From the NCBI GenBank assembly GCA_017853885.1, contig JAFMIR010000012.1, positions 42,045 to 106,044 on the forward strand: DNA of 64,000 nucleotides. Reading direction: 5' to 3'. Every line of letters begins with the position of its first letter. The stretch's first letter is position 1. Below are positions 46,401 through 51,856 of the stretch, in pieces. Under the pieces are notes generated by a model. That model searched no databases, was not told the DNA's origin, and was given only the letters and a program-made list of their open reading frames with translations. The DNA comes from Prosthecobacter sp. GTDB lineage: Bacteria > Verrucomicrobiota > Verrucomicrobiia > Verrucomicrobiales > Verrucomicrobiaceae. The translations under genes were made by a program, and so were the position numbers.

Positions 46401-48263
46401 CATCAACTCGTGCGGATTCGGCAGTCGCCAATCACTGTAGCCTGCGGTGGACTGTGCTGCAGCATTGTTCACTGCGTTCTCCCAAGTCATCTCGCCCGCA
46501 TCGGCCTTCTGCCACATCAACCCTGTCACATGGTCAGTGATGGTTCCATCGCCATTGTCGGTAAAGGACTGAGGGTTGGCTGCCGGAGCCGCTGTGTAAT
46601 CACTGTCCTCGCCAAAAGTGGGGGTCGTGCTTACGGTCTGGCTAGTATCCGGAAGTTTCACCTCCGACCATGCACCCATCGGATACGCGGTGAGGCGATT
46701 GGCTGGCGCGGTGCCTGCTGTGGGCGTATAAGTCTGTGTCGTGGTCAGCACCGGGCCGCTCAAAGCGCCGCTCACCAGCGCTTGGGCACGCCAGGTCATC
46801 GTCAGTGAGCGCGGATTGACTTTGCGGTTGATCGTCCAGCACTCGTCATAGTCCACACCCCCCATGTTCACACGCATGAGGAAGGCGTCGGGAGATGCTG
46901 TGGCCATTGACACGGCGCTGAAGAGTTTGCCCGTCGTTGTCGCGATCGCTGGAAGGCTCAGCACGAACTGAGTGGCATTCGTCACCGAGGTGATCCGCGC
47001 ACCGTTGCTCACGCCGTAACCCACCACAGCTAGGCCTGCCGTCAGCCCCGTCGTGCTCGCACAGGTTACTGTGGTGCTGCCGTAAGTCGTGGCGCAATTC
47101 GTGAGGTTTACCCCTGCCACCAGATTGAGATGACCACTGCCATCCGTGACCAGCGGCGCAGGATTCATCTGTGCCACGATGTAAGCCCCAGCCACCGCTT
47201 TCGCATTGTAACCGCCAGTGCCATCAGCACGCAGGTTGCCAACCGCCGGTTGGCCATCAACCTGATTGCCGAAATTCACCACCGTGCCGTGGAAGGCTTT
47301 CATCAGATAGGGCGACTGCGGAGTGCCATACGGATGCGTAGCGTCCACGGTCGTCGTGCCAACCGCATGGTAGTGATACCCCCAGCCGCCACCGTGATCA
47401 TGACCGCCATCTGCATCAAACGCCTGCCGTGGCGATCCGTCCGGCTCTAAAAAACCATAAATTGGATAGCCGTCGAGCGCCCAAGCCACCGGTTTGTCAT
47501 CGCCCAACGGGCCACCGAATCGCGTGTTCAAGTGCGTAGGGATGATGTGGTAATGATAATCATCCGCCAAGCCGCAGTGACCACCGTAGTAGTCCAGCTC
47601 GCCGATTTCATAGGACACATTTCCCCCATTGTTTGACGGATTGAAGATCGCAATCCCATTCGATGCCAGCGCCACGGCACCCCGCAGGAAATTCGTCGGC
47701 GGAGCCGGTGGATTGTAGATCACGATCGGCGAGGCTGATGGCACCGGCACCAGCGGGATACGCCACACATTCGGCTGCTGATAGCCGAGTGAGCCCGCGT
47801 TGCTCTCATTGCTGGTCGAATGCGCGAAATAGGCCGCCGGAATCGGCACTTGCTGCTGCCACGTCGTGATACCAAACATCTTGTTTGGCATCCCCTCCGG
47901 TGTGTTGTCCGATTCGAGGAAGAAAGTCGTACTATCCCAATTGTAACGCACCTTCGGCTTGAACGGCGCAAATGAAGCCGCCATGAGAAGTCCGTTTCCT
48001 GCCGGCGGCAGCGCCGACCCACTCGCCAAGACCGACGACAAGTCGAACGCTGAAAAAGCGGCCACCTGTTGAGGCTTTTTCAAGAACTTCGGTATCGGCA
48101 CCTCCTTCGGCTTGATCTTCGGCGCTTTCACCGTGCCCGACTTCTGCATGAACTCCTCCAAAATATGTGCCCGTAGGGCTTCCTTGTCCCCGGATGTCAA
48201 TGTATGAGCATGGGCCAGAGCAGGAACAAACCAGAAACAAAGGATGCAGCGAATGAAACGCAC
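37434..48263 (-). CDS. Giant secreted YHYH/DUF1566/sulfatase/metallophosphoesterase protein (3609 residues)
   Basis: Starts with GTG at 48263 and a Sec signal (MRFIRCILCFWFVPALAHA). Domains in order: YHYH domain (about 20-500; Tyr236-His237-Tyr238-His239), DUF1566 twice (about 565-695 and 700-920), choice-of-anchor D (about 928-1038), beta repeat block A (about 1042-1600), an Ig-like domain (about 1610-1705), and a sulfatase (about 1709-2165). The sulfatase has Asp1719/Asp1720 and Asp1990-Asn1991 metal residues, and Cys1764 in CSVTR. There follow Ig-like and fibronectin III domains (about 2165-2430), block B (about 2457-3010) and a metallophosphoesterase (about 3140-3480; Asp3149, His3151, Asp3181, Asn3236-His3237, His3355-His3356, His3424-x-His3426-x-His3428). 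A C-terminal module ends in FYRVMWNP. The frame is unbroken. Probably an extracellular multi-enzyme for removing sulfate and phosphate groups; the substrate is unknown. Confidence 0.9.
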   Translation of the reverse strand: MRFIRCILCFWFVPALAHAHTLTSGDKEALRAHILEEFMQKSGTVKAPKIKPKEVPIPKFLKKPQQVAAFSAFDLSSVLASGSALPPAGNGLLMAASFAPFKPKVRYNWDSTTFFLESDNTPEGMPNKMFGITTWQQQVPIPAAYFAHSTSNESNAGSLGYQQPNVWRIPLVPVPSASPIVIYNPPAPPTNFLRGAVALASNGIAIFNPSNNGGNVSYEIGELDYYGGHCGLADDYHYHIIPTHLNTRFGGPLGDDKPVAWALDGYPIYGFLEPDGSPRQAFDADGGHDHGGGWGYHYHAVGTTTVDATHPYGTPQSPYLMKAFHGTVVNFGNQVDGQPAVGNLRADGTGGYNAKAVAGAYIVAQMNPAPLVTDGSGHLNLVAGVNLTNCATTYGSTTVTCASTTGLTAGLAVVGYGVSNGARITSVTNATQFVLSLPAIATTTGKLFSAVSMATASPDAFLMRVNMGGVDYDECWTINRKVNPRSLTMTWRAQALVSGALSGPVLTTTQTYTPTAGTAPANRLTAYPMGAWSEVKLPDTSQTVSTTPTFGEDSDYTAAPAANPQSFTDNGDGTITDHVTGLMWQKADAGEMTWENAVNNAAAQSTAGYSDWRLPNPHELMSLFNYEAGNPAMNAAFFPTASPSAEYWWSRDVFGSSTTNVWCVNSGGGVGPKPKSETISAGGTLRYHARYVRLAQNNMTHNYTNNLDATITDTDTSLMWTQMPGASMTWEAALTWAESLTLGGYTDWRLPNIKELQSLTDYSLATTSGGTATNLKPCINRTMFAKTMSGCSVTSGSPIVSTSDTTDLVIGMTVIDPFSIAGSYINHTTTPTITAINPGVSFTLSSNALATGAGLILRALPRATAYWSSTSNKGTQTEAWLLELGVNNSVPALEGPPRGSQGIISYQAKTASFPVFAVRTATLTTQITVAQGVTSLTDGLSTVTYGNVNVGNTLSKTFTITNTGGTPLDITGVTIDGTNSANFSVTASASTPVAANNGTSIFTVQFNASSQGNKTAVLHIASSDAGNPSFDINLSGVGFVPPPTISNITIHPISPTSADSAVVTAQVTPGSGGGISGVNLTYDLGAQVSADVFKEVFANAASNNWNGAGALNAWTTVGAGNTRQALLQSNRTPAITLANATTTSGNPNVTCGSTVGLWPGMLVSGSNIPVNGTTATKIASITNSTQFVLTANATATGVGTLIVNGASLSNCTTTAASTTVTCDNTGGLFAGMSLSGTGLANNATVASVTNATTFVMNAAPTTPASSFTITASCAALEFNGGTAAASATTTNAINASGTSGYVEFYAQTRDLAATNNNGWTFDVSSDGGVTWNTRLSEDWNSNTVNLANCILNTANANAGSSTVTCTSTAGLTVGRVLSGPIVYSAVTCGIVSGSSTVTCTNTTGLQTNMFVTGTGIPNNTRIGTITANTSFTLITGNSPGTLVNATANSTSVVAATYLSPTASVASVNANGTTFTLDSAAFFNTTAAPIALAATTLNHGYSTKADGTAQPYRYNLSGAELGTNTKIRFQFTGYSATAPTRAPRFNVDDIVVNTTSGAPPTVVTMYDDGLHGDGALNDGIWGGTIPAQVNGSTVNFTIAAVGSGGSGTTISNATSYTVAPAPTITTASPLPAGNTIGAYSQTFAATGGSGMGYVWSLFSGSLPAGLTLNSSGVLSGTATAAGNFNFTVEVTDSANRSATKAFSLAISTQTQPNIVVIITDDQGWGDVGYHTPAGQIPIQTPNMDSFGTTRAGSIRLERFYATTVCSVTRSTFLTGRNPIRHATNNTRGTDLSEHLMPQTLKSAGYQTFMCGKWHMGGSDKNTNLTTVNGVSTRIIQEGLQYAPFNRGFDSHYGQYSGAIDYYTHWSAETENLDRPDWWLNGVQQDGPSEHTDSQGTGGWSPNLLADKAIYHIQNRDPSKPMYLHLAFNSIHGPVSAPASLITKYQNLGVSNTSRRLISAAVDGMDHAMGRVLNALDVAGITNNTLIVWFGDNGGDETKGSLNDPLRGDKGDSYEGGLREVAGISFPGVLPTGVISHQYVWVGDLFPTICSAVGVTPQNTKAFDGVNVWPNLLSATSSTTTTLRPGNATLVTDAAAPIAINKFTDPVNGGTKDFKLRRSRVGNNTVSELFNLTDDEYETLDLSANSAYASIVTTLTNSITAISAENFRPYIGPPLITNAAPQGGTIELYAPFTSYKAPSVQWRKNGVNLANSATVSGATNFTQVTDSTNALVTGAYMAKLVISNVSPTDASSYDVVVTNVGGSTTSEVGTLSVTMAAPQLMPPAYTKGTSITLSWSAVSNATGYTIQRSATADFSTILETKTTSGTTATFTGLTSSTTYYYRGTATDGTNTSAFGSTAFSTQDASMPVVTISAPANNTITTASSMVVSGTASDTISPLLGLMVNGVAAATSNGYATWTATVPLTPGVNTITATSTDSADQGGNSGSASINVTYNANGPAIVSVSTGPTAPTYLDPTYVLAQITPQSGTTLSQVRVFYNTGAPLSTIVWKESFANTSSNNWNGAGALNSWSTIGAGNVRQAISSSNRTSISLTSAATTSGSTSVTCASTAALWPGMLITGLGIPGSINGAQVGNTTVASITSATSFVLSQAANATASGLTLTACGVTLTNATTTSASTTVTCDSTAGLVNGMSLSGTGLANNATVSSVTNATSFIMSAAPTTPGTALTLSASSAAAEFNGGTANLTDSMFTTTNAIDTTGTSGYIEFYVQTRDLFAQNNCGWTMQVSSDNGASWNTRLSEDWNSETVSLNNVVLNSAGATAGSTTVTCASTAGLATGQSVLVSPVNLTIGITNGQSTATCANTTGLVEGMFITATGIPNNTRIGTITPNVSFTLVTGTTATLVNATATNAAATAAANYFAGNATVSSITNATTFVLNTAAYANTSTTPIATVYATTVNHGFQLFHYDLAGAELGTQTKIRFQAAGYTATSPTRSPRISIDDIVIATTAPPPTLTLTMFDDGNHGDGAANDGLWGSTIPAQIGGTTIQFTVTATDSNSASSTSPGTGNYTYTVNNLLTDATILGAEFLTLPKSDGVTLNLITAVNQDAYVEYGTQPGKYTATTTPATFNIDNAKPEFKNPIRIPITGLQPDTEYYYRVRHRNVGAPFYNARGERSFHTARPRGTTFTFTVTADPHIDVNTDMQLFWRAMANISLDQPDIHLDVGDIFMTDKLDDGLLGVPPKWGGGVTINQTSINNRAIIFRNAFERACHSIPFFFGLGNHEAEYGYLFNAAADKQNNVPAWDLKARKAFYPAPTPDTFYNGNPTPKDYAGGTLGLLEDYYAFEWGEALFIMLDPFWNTLANPNSSNDAWKWSLGKVQYDWLRDTLKNSSAKYKFVFMHHIVGGSTQAVINGTPTAQYAARGGIEVCDKYEWGGKNADGSAGFAANRPGWDMPIHDLLVQNKVNVVFHGHDHLYGYQVKDGIVYLECPQPGTPNYTSLGSAVDGQYVNLGANSTSYLLPNSGHIRVTVGPDQALADYVRSYRTSLDPMPPDATSVFNDETPTRINRSVSHSFVLSPKPNPPMEIANVAPGQVGLRWNAIPNKTYQIQWSTDLVNWTTIETVTFTNTNTNATYTDSLPARINGQRAFYRVMWNP
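39231..40896 (-). repeat. Internal repeat block B of the giant gene
   Basis: About 1.67 kb encoding residues 2457-3011. It matches block A along its length: shared landmarks are SSNNWNGAGALN, NTRLSEDWNS, GIPNNTRIGTIT, SGYIEFYVQTRDL and GDGAANDGLWGSTIPAQ. Four VTC mini-units have Cys2563, Cys2639, Cys2785 and Cys2817, offset from those of block A by 1412-1420 residues. A stretch of about 30 bases is identical in both blocks (39983-40012 and 44243-44272). The sulfatase lies between the two copies. Confidence 0.85.
43461..45141 (-). repeat. Internal repeat block A of the giant gene
   Basis: About 1.68 kb encoding roughly residues 1042-1601: a beta-sandwich domain (SGYVEFYAQTRDL, GAELGTNTKIRFQFTGYS, RFNVDDIVV) carrying inserted VTC mini-units with Cys1151, Cys1222, Cys1365 and Cys1399. 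It is followed by a GDGALNDGIWGGTIPAQ segment. Clearly homologous to block B, with scattered indels, so the duplication is old enough to have diverged at the nucleotide level. Confidence 0.85.
45690..45902 (-). repeat. VTC-like mini-unit inserted inside the second DUF1566 domain
   Basis: Encodes about residues 788-858 (CSVTSGSPIVSTSDTTDLVIGMTV ... VSFTLSS in pattern). It lies between NRTMFAKT and the DUF1566 hallmark ATAYWSST (Trp867). In the short DUF1566 protein at 51852 the equivalent positions are contiguous (RKLFPHAE then STAYWSST), so about 70 residues have been inserted into an otherwise normal domain. Confidence 0.7.
46908..47111 (-). repeat. VTC mini-unit inserted in the YHYH part of the giant gene
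   Basis: Encodes about residues 385-452: TTVTCASTTGLTAG, a G-x-G-V/I-x-N-x-x-R-I-T-S-V-T-N-A-T-Q-F-V-L type second half, then return to YHYH-family sequence (NMGGVDYDECWTINRK). The Cys of VTC is residue 401. The same unit type occurs eight more times in the gene, plus one variant without VTC at 45690-45902. Confidence 0.7.
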
Positions 48264-48375
48264 GATATCTGCATGAGCAGACGAGAGCGCTGTATGACAA
48301 AAAAACTTGGCGCAGTTTCACGGGATGCCCCGTCTATTCGCCGTTTGTTGACGGCTAATACTCATAGCATGCCTT
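48264..48375 (-). promoter_or_regulatory. Leader/promoter region of the giant gene
   Basis: This 112-base gap lies between the sulfatase stop (48376) and the GTG at 48263. A 5-bp hairpin (48340-48344 with 48351-48355) lies near the upstream end and may mark the end of the sulfatase transcript. A run of seven or eight T on the minus strand precedes the start by about 40 bases. No clear -10/-35 pair or Shine-Dalgarno sequence is visible. Confidence 0.3.
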
Positions 48376-49653
48376 CTATTTCCGCTTTGGCTTGTGGGCA
48401 TGACGTCCCGTGCCGTCACCTTGGTCAAGAATACCCCCGCCAGGATTTAGCTCGAAGAGGACGGCTTGGAGACGCTTGCGTGCAGCTTGGGATGTCTCCG
48501 TGTCGGTGATGACGAGGTTTTCGGTGAATGGCGCTTTGCTCATGTCAAAAAGCTCGCCTTTCTCGTTCAGCTTCCACTGAGCCTCGCGCACATACCACAT
48601 GCGGGCGAGTTGATTGAAAACCCAAGCTCGTGGTTTGGAGGGTTGACCCTGCAATTGCGGCACGAGGCTGTGACCATCAAAAACCATGCCGACGGGCAAT
48701 TTGGCTCCGGCGAGCTCAGCGAACGTCGTGACGAAATCGCTCGAGTCGATCAAATCGGCGCACACGCGGCCTGCGGGTGCTTTGGCAGGCCATGAGGCGA
48801 TCATCGGCACGAGGCCGCCGCATTCGAGCATCGTGCCTTTCATGCCGGAGAGCACTTTGCCGCCGATGGTGGCGCGATCTGTCATGCCTTTGCCGGTGCC
48901 ATTATCCCCCATGAAGATGACAAGCGTGTTCTCGCGCAGCTTCAGGGTTTCGAGTTCAGCGATGAGCTGGCCCACAAGCTTGTCCATGTAGGCGATGTTG
49001 TCTGCCATCAGGTCGTTACTACCCTTAGCACTGTCCGGTGTGCGCATGAGTTCGCCGTGCACGTGCGACATCGGGTAATAAACGAAGAAAGGTTCATCAC
49101 GATGCTGGCGGATGAATTTCATCACACGCCCTTGGCAAAGGTCAGGCATGTATTCGTCATCACGCAGCTTTTGGTCGTCGCCGTTGAGGCTGTAGCGCTC
49201 GGGCTTGACATCCTTGGCATTGAAATAGACGCCACTGCCATTGAAGCGCAGCCAGTCGTCGAATCCATGATCGCCCGGCTCGCCGGGAAGCTGGCCCCAC
49301 TTGCCGATGCACGCCGTGGCATAGCCCGCGGCTTTGAACAGACTCGGCAGCACGATCTCCTTCGGATCGAGGTTTGTACACGCATCCTGATTCGTCGCGC
49401 CATTGCGGAAGGCATAGCGTCCGCTCATGATCAGCGCACGCGACGGGCCACAGAGCGCCGCCGTGAAGCACTGGGTGAAGCGCACGCCCTCCGTGGCCAA
49501 CTTGTCGATGTGCGGTGTCTTGTAGCGATCCGACCCGTAGCAGCCGACGTTCCCGATGCCGAGATCGTCGGCGAGGATGAAGATGACGTTCGGCTTTGCA
49601 GCAGCGAAGAGCGAAGGGCAAAGCGCGAAGAGAAAGAGCAGCAGGTTTTTCAT
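48376..49653 (-). CDS. Secreted sulfatase with canonical CGPSR motif
   Basis: 425 residues with a Sec signal (MKNLLLFLFALCPSLFAAA). A type I sulfatase (formylglycine-dependent): metal residues in NVIFILADDLGIGNVG (about 22-37), the maturation motif Cys68-Gly-Pro-Ser-Arg72 followed by ALIMSGR, GKWGQLPGEPGDHGFDDW near 120, and the metal/substrate motif FMGDNGTGKG near 250. The Cys-x-Pro-x-Arg is exactly what the formylglycine-generating enzyme needs. The C-terminus ends in a basic tail (GTGRHAHKPKRK). It overlaps the esterase gene upstream by ATGA, so a sulfated and acylated substrate is plausible. Compare the two other sulfatases of the window, which have non-canonical motifs. Confidence 0.95.
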   Translation of the reverse strand: MKNLLLFLFALCPSLFAAAKPNVIFILADDLGIGNVGCYGSDRYKTPHIDKLATEGVRFTQCFTAALCGPSRALIMSGRYAFRNGATNQDACTNLDPKEIVLPSLFKAAGYATACIGKWGQLPGEPGDHGFDDWLRFNGSGVYFNAKDVKPERYSLNGDDQKLRDDEYMPDLCQGRVMKFIRQHRDEPFFVYYPMSHVHGELMRTPDSAKGSNDLMADNIAYMDKLVGQLIAELETLKLRENTLVIFMGDNGTGKGMTDRATIGGKVLSGMKGTMLECGGLVPMIASWPAKAPAGRVCADLIDSSDFVTTFAELAGAKLPVGMVFDGHSLVPQLQGQPSKPRAWVFNQLARMWYVREAQWKLNEKGELFDMSKAPFTENLVITDTETSQAARKRLQAVLFELNPGGGILDQGDGTGRHAHKPKRK

Positions 49654-50555
49654 TGTTTGGGTTTCAGATGCTTGTCGAGGAACGCAAACACCAGCGGGCG
49701 GAAGTCGCGGGCCTTCGAGATAAGATAAAAGGTGTGCGGTGCGTCCGGCACGATCTCCAATTGATGCTCGACACCGGCTTTCTCCAAGGCGGCGGCCATG
49801 GTGCGGGCCTGGCTCACGTCCACCGTTTCATCCGCCGTGCCATGCACGATCAAAATCGGCGAGTCACCCGCGCTCGCATACGTCACCGGCGAGGCTTTGC
49901 GATAGACCTCGGGATTCTCCTCGCGGCTTTGGAGAAACATCTTCATGTCGTGGTAGTTTGGCAAATCCAGCGCCCCGTAGAAATCAATCGCGCACGCGAT
50001 ACTGGTGCTGGCTCCTGATGGAGCATCAGGCGGCTCGAGCCCGTCCGCGGGCGTCGTGGTGGCGAGCATGAGGGCCAGATTGCCACCTGCGGAGTTTCCA
50101 AATGCGGCGATACGCGTGGTGTCGATGCGCAAACGGTCCGCGTTGGTCTTCAGCCACAGCACCGCCGACTTCGCATCGTGCAGACTGCGCGGCCAGGTCG
50201 GCTTTTTGACGCCCTTGTTCCAAAGGCGGTAGTTGATGCTCATGCAGGCATAGCCGTGCTTCGCCACCTCCACCGCCATCTGCACCTCGCGACCACGAGC
50301 CTTGTCCCCATCGTTGAATCCACCGCCATGCATCAGCAGCACCATGGCAAATTTTCCTCCGACAGGCTCGGTGGTCGGGAAATACAGATTCGCCTTCTCC
50401 TTCCGATCCTCCGGCAGGTAGGCCACGTCACGCTCCACGCGAATGTCAGTAGGAATGACGGTCTCGTCATCGGATTTCCAGTCTTTGACCTCAAATGCGG
50501 TCAGCGTACTGAACGCGATGGGCAGCAAGGCGGCGAAAATGGCGGAGGCTTTCAT
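49650..50555 (-). CDS. Secreted BD-FAE-like alpha/beta hydrolase (carbohydrate esterase)
   Basis: 301 residues from ATG 50555 (signal MKASAIFAALLPIAFSTLTA); the frame is open much further upstream but overlaps the divergent gene and has no signal. Features are the oxyanion motif LMHGGGFNDGDK near residue 76, the nucleophile elbow AAFGNSAGGNLAL with Ser155, Asp in ILIVHGTADETVD near 240, and His in VPDAPHTFYL near 275: a complete triad. The closest recognisable group is the BD-FAE/carboxylesterase family that removes acyl groups from plant polysaccharides. It is coupled by ATGA to the sulfatase at 48376. Ester substrate unknown. Confidence 0.9.
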   Translation of the reverse strand: MKASAIFAALLPIAFSTLTAFEVKDWKSDDETVIPTDIRVERDVAYLPEDRKEKANLYFPTTEPVGGKFAMVLLMHGGGFNDGDKARGREVQMAVEVAKHGYACMSINYRLWNKGVKKPTWPRSLHDAKSAVLWLKTNADRLRIDTTRIAAFGNSAGGNLALMLATTTPADGLEPPDAPSGASTSIACAIDFYGALDLPNYHDMKMFLQSREENPEVYRKASPVTYASAGDSPILIVHGTADETVDVSQARTMAAALEKAGVEHQLEIVPDAPHTFYLISKARDFRPLVFAFLDKHLKPKQ

Positions 50556-50639
50556 GATGAAGAGCCTTCTGGAACGACGTCGGCAGACAAACCTGTCGTA
50601 AACCCTCTCGACTTGCGACGTTTGGTTCCCATCACGCTC
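50556..50639. promoter_or_regulatory. Divergent promoter region
   Basis: An 84-base spacer between the esterase-sulfatase pair (minus) and the Asp-box protein (plus). It must carry both promoters; I could not fix -10/-35 boxes with confidence by reading. Confidence 0.3.
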
Positions 50640-51845
50640 ATGCACCTCACCCGCCGCCATTTTCTCCAAACATCCAGTTTGGCTCTGCTGCCCGCCGTTT
50701 CGCCTGCCGCCGAAGCGCAGGAGTCGCTCATCGAGTCCATCGAGAAGGTCGTGGTGAAGACGCCCGCGCTGCCGAAGGGCACGTGGTTTCATCCGCGGGC
50801 CTGCATGATCGGCAAACGCGCCTTCATGACCACGCAGCCCATCCTGGGCTCCGATCACTTCGGCCATGTGCACTGGACCACGTCCGATGACCTCGGCCAG
50901 ACGTGGAGGGACTTCACGCCCGTGCCGCCGCTCGGATGGGTGCCGATGGCCGACGGCAACAACGAGGCCGTGTGCGACGTCACGCCCGAGTTTCATGCGA
51001 AGACCGGCAGCGTGCTCGCGCTCGGGCACAACGTGTTTTACAAAAACAAAGGCTTCTACCGCGACCAGCCGCCGCGCTGGCCCATCTACGCCGTGTGGAA
51101 GGACGGCGCGTGGGGGCCACGGCGCAAACTCGTGTGGGATGACCCGCGCGGCAGCGAGATCTACTCGAACAACTGCGGCCAGCGGATCAATCTGCCAGAT
51201 GGCGATGTGCTCATGAGCTTCACCTTCGGCGTGAAAGGCCAGCCGCGCTCCGTGTGCGGCGTGCGCTGCTCCTTTGATGGCGACGAGTTGCGCATCAAGC
51301 AAACCGGCAACGCGCTCACGAACAGCGTCGGCCGCGGCCTGCTGGAACCCTCGCTCACGCAGTTCGGCGGACGCTACTACCTCACGATCCGCGCCGAGGA
51401 TCGCAAAGGCTACGTCGCCGTGAGCGATGACGGCCTAAACTACGAACCTCAACAGCCCTGGACCTGGGACGACGGCACGCCGCTCATGACGAACAGCACG
51501 CAGCAGCACTGGCTCACGCACTCCGACGGCCTATTCCTCGTCTATACGCGACGTGATGGTACGAACGAAAAAGTCATCCGCTGGCGTGCACCGCTTTGGG
51601 TCGCGCAGGTCGATCCGAAAACGCTCCGCCTCATCCGCGCCACCGAACGCGTCGTGCTCCCGCTCGTTGGCGACGGCGTCAACGCCGCCGACCTCGTCGC
51701 CTTCAACGGCAACTTCGGCATCTGCAACACCAGCTCGACCGAATCCTGGGTCACCGACGGCTCCTGGTGCCCCAAAACCAACACCGGCGAACTCAACCTC
51801 GCCCGCGTGAAGTGGCGGAAGGCGAATGCGCTGGTGAAGGAGTGA
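50640..51845 (+). CDS. TAT-exported Asp-box (sialidase-like fold) protein
   Basis: 401 residues from ATG 50640, which gives a perfect twin-arginine signal (LTRRHFLQTSSLALLPAVSP); the longer open frame to 50178 has no such feature. The mature part is a beta-propeller-like protein with a canonical Asp box SDDLGQTW (about residue 82) and a degenerate one (AVSDDGLNYE, near 265), as in sialidase-like six-bladed propellers. The sialidase FRIP motif and catalytic arginine triad are not obvious, so this is better called sialidase-like than sialidase. It is the only plus-strand gene in this part of the window. It ends 6 bases from the convergent DUF1566 gene. Confidence 0.85.
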   Translation: MHLTRRHFLQTSSLALLPAVSPAAEAQESLIESIEKVVVKTPALPKGTWFHPRACMIGKRAFMTTQPILGSDHFGHVHWTTSDDLGQTWRDFTPVPPLGWVPMADGNNEAVCDVTPEFHAKTGSVLALGHNVFYKNKGFYRDQPPRWPIYAVWKDGAWGPRRKLVWDDPRGSEIYSNNCGQRINLPDGDVLMSFTFGVKGQPRSVCGVRCSFDGDELRIKQTGNALTNSVGRGLLEPSLTQFGGRYYLTIRAEDRKGYVAVSDDGLNYEPQQPWTWDDGTPLMTNSTQQHWLTHSDGLFLVYTRRDGTNEKVIRWRAPLWVAQVDPKTLRLIRATERVVLPLVGDGVNAADLVAFNGNFGICNTSSTESWVTDGSWCPKTNTGELNLARVKWRKANALVKE

Positions 51846-51856
51846 GAAAACTCACT
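51841..51856. terminator. Shared hairpin over two convergent stop codons
   Basis: Bases 51841-51846 and 51851-51856 are perfect inverted repeats (AGTGAG/CTCACT) around four A. The stem contains the TGA of the plus-strand gene (51843-51845) and the complement of the TGA of the minus-strand gene (51852-51854). Read either way the stem is followed by only a modest pyrimidine stretch, so it may be a weak bidirectional terminator. Confidence 0.35.

Noticed and set aside
39231..47111. CRISPR-like or satellite array in the giant gene
   Set aside because: The repeats are in frame, diverged, protein-coding and unequally spaced; no direct repeats with unique spacers.
37434..48263. Giant gene as an assembly fusion of several genes
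   Set aside because: One frame of 3609 codons with a signal peptide at one end and a proper C-terminal module at the other; no internal stop, and linkers are coherent.
50178..50639. N-terminal extension of the Asp-box protein
   Set aside because: It lies over the divergent esterase gene, and only the start at 50640 gives the twin-arginine signal.
50640..51845. Call as a true exo-alpha-sialidase
   Set aside because: Only one perfect Asp box is visible and the catalytic arginines and FRIP motif were not found.
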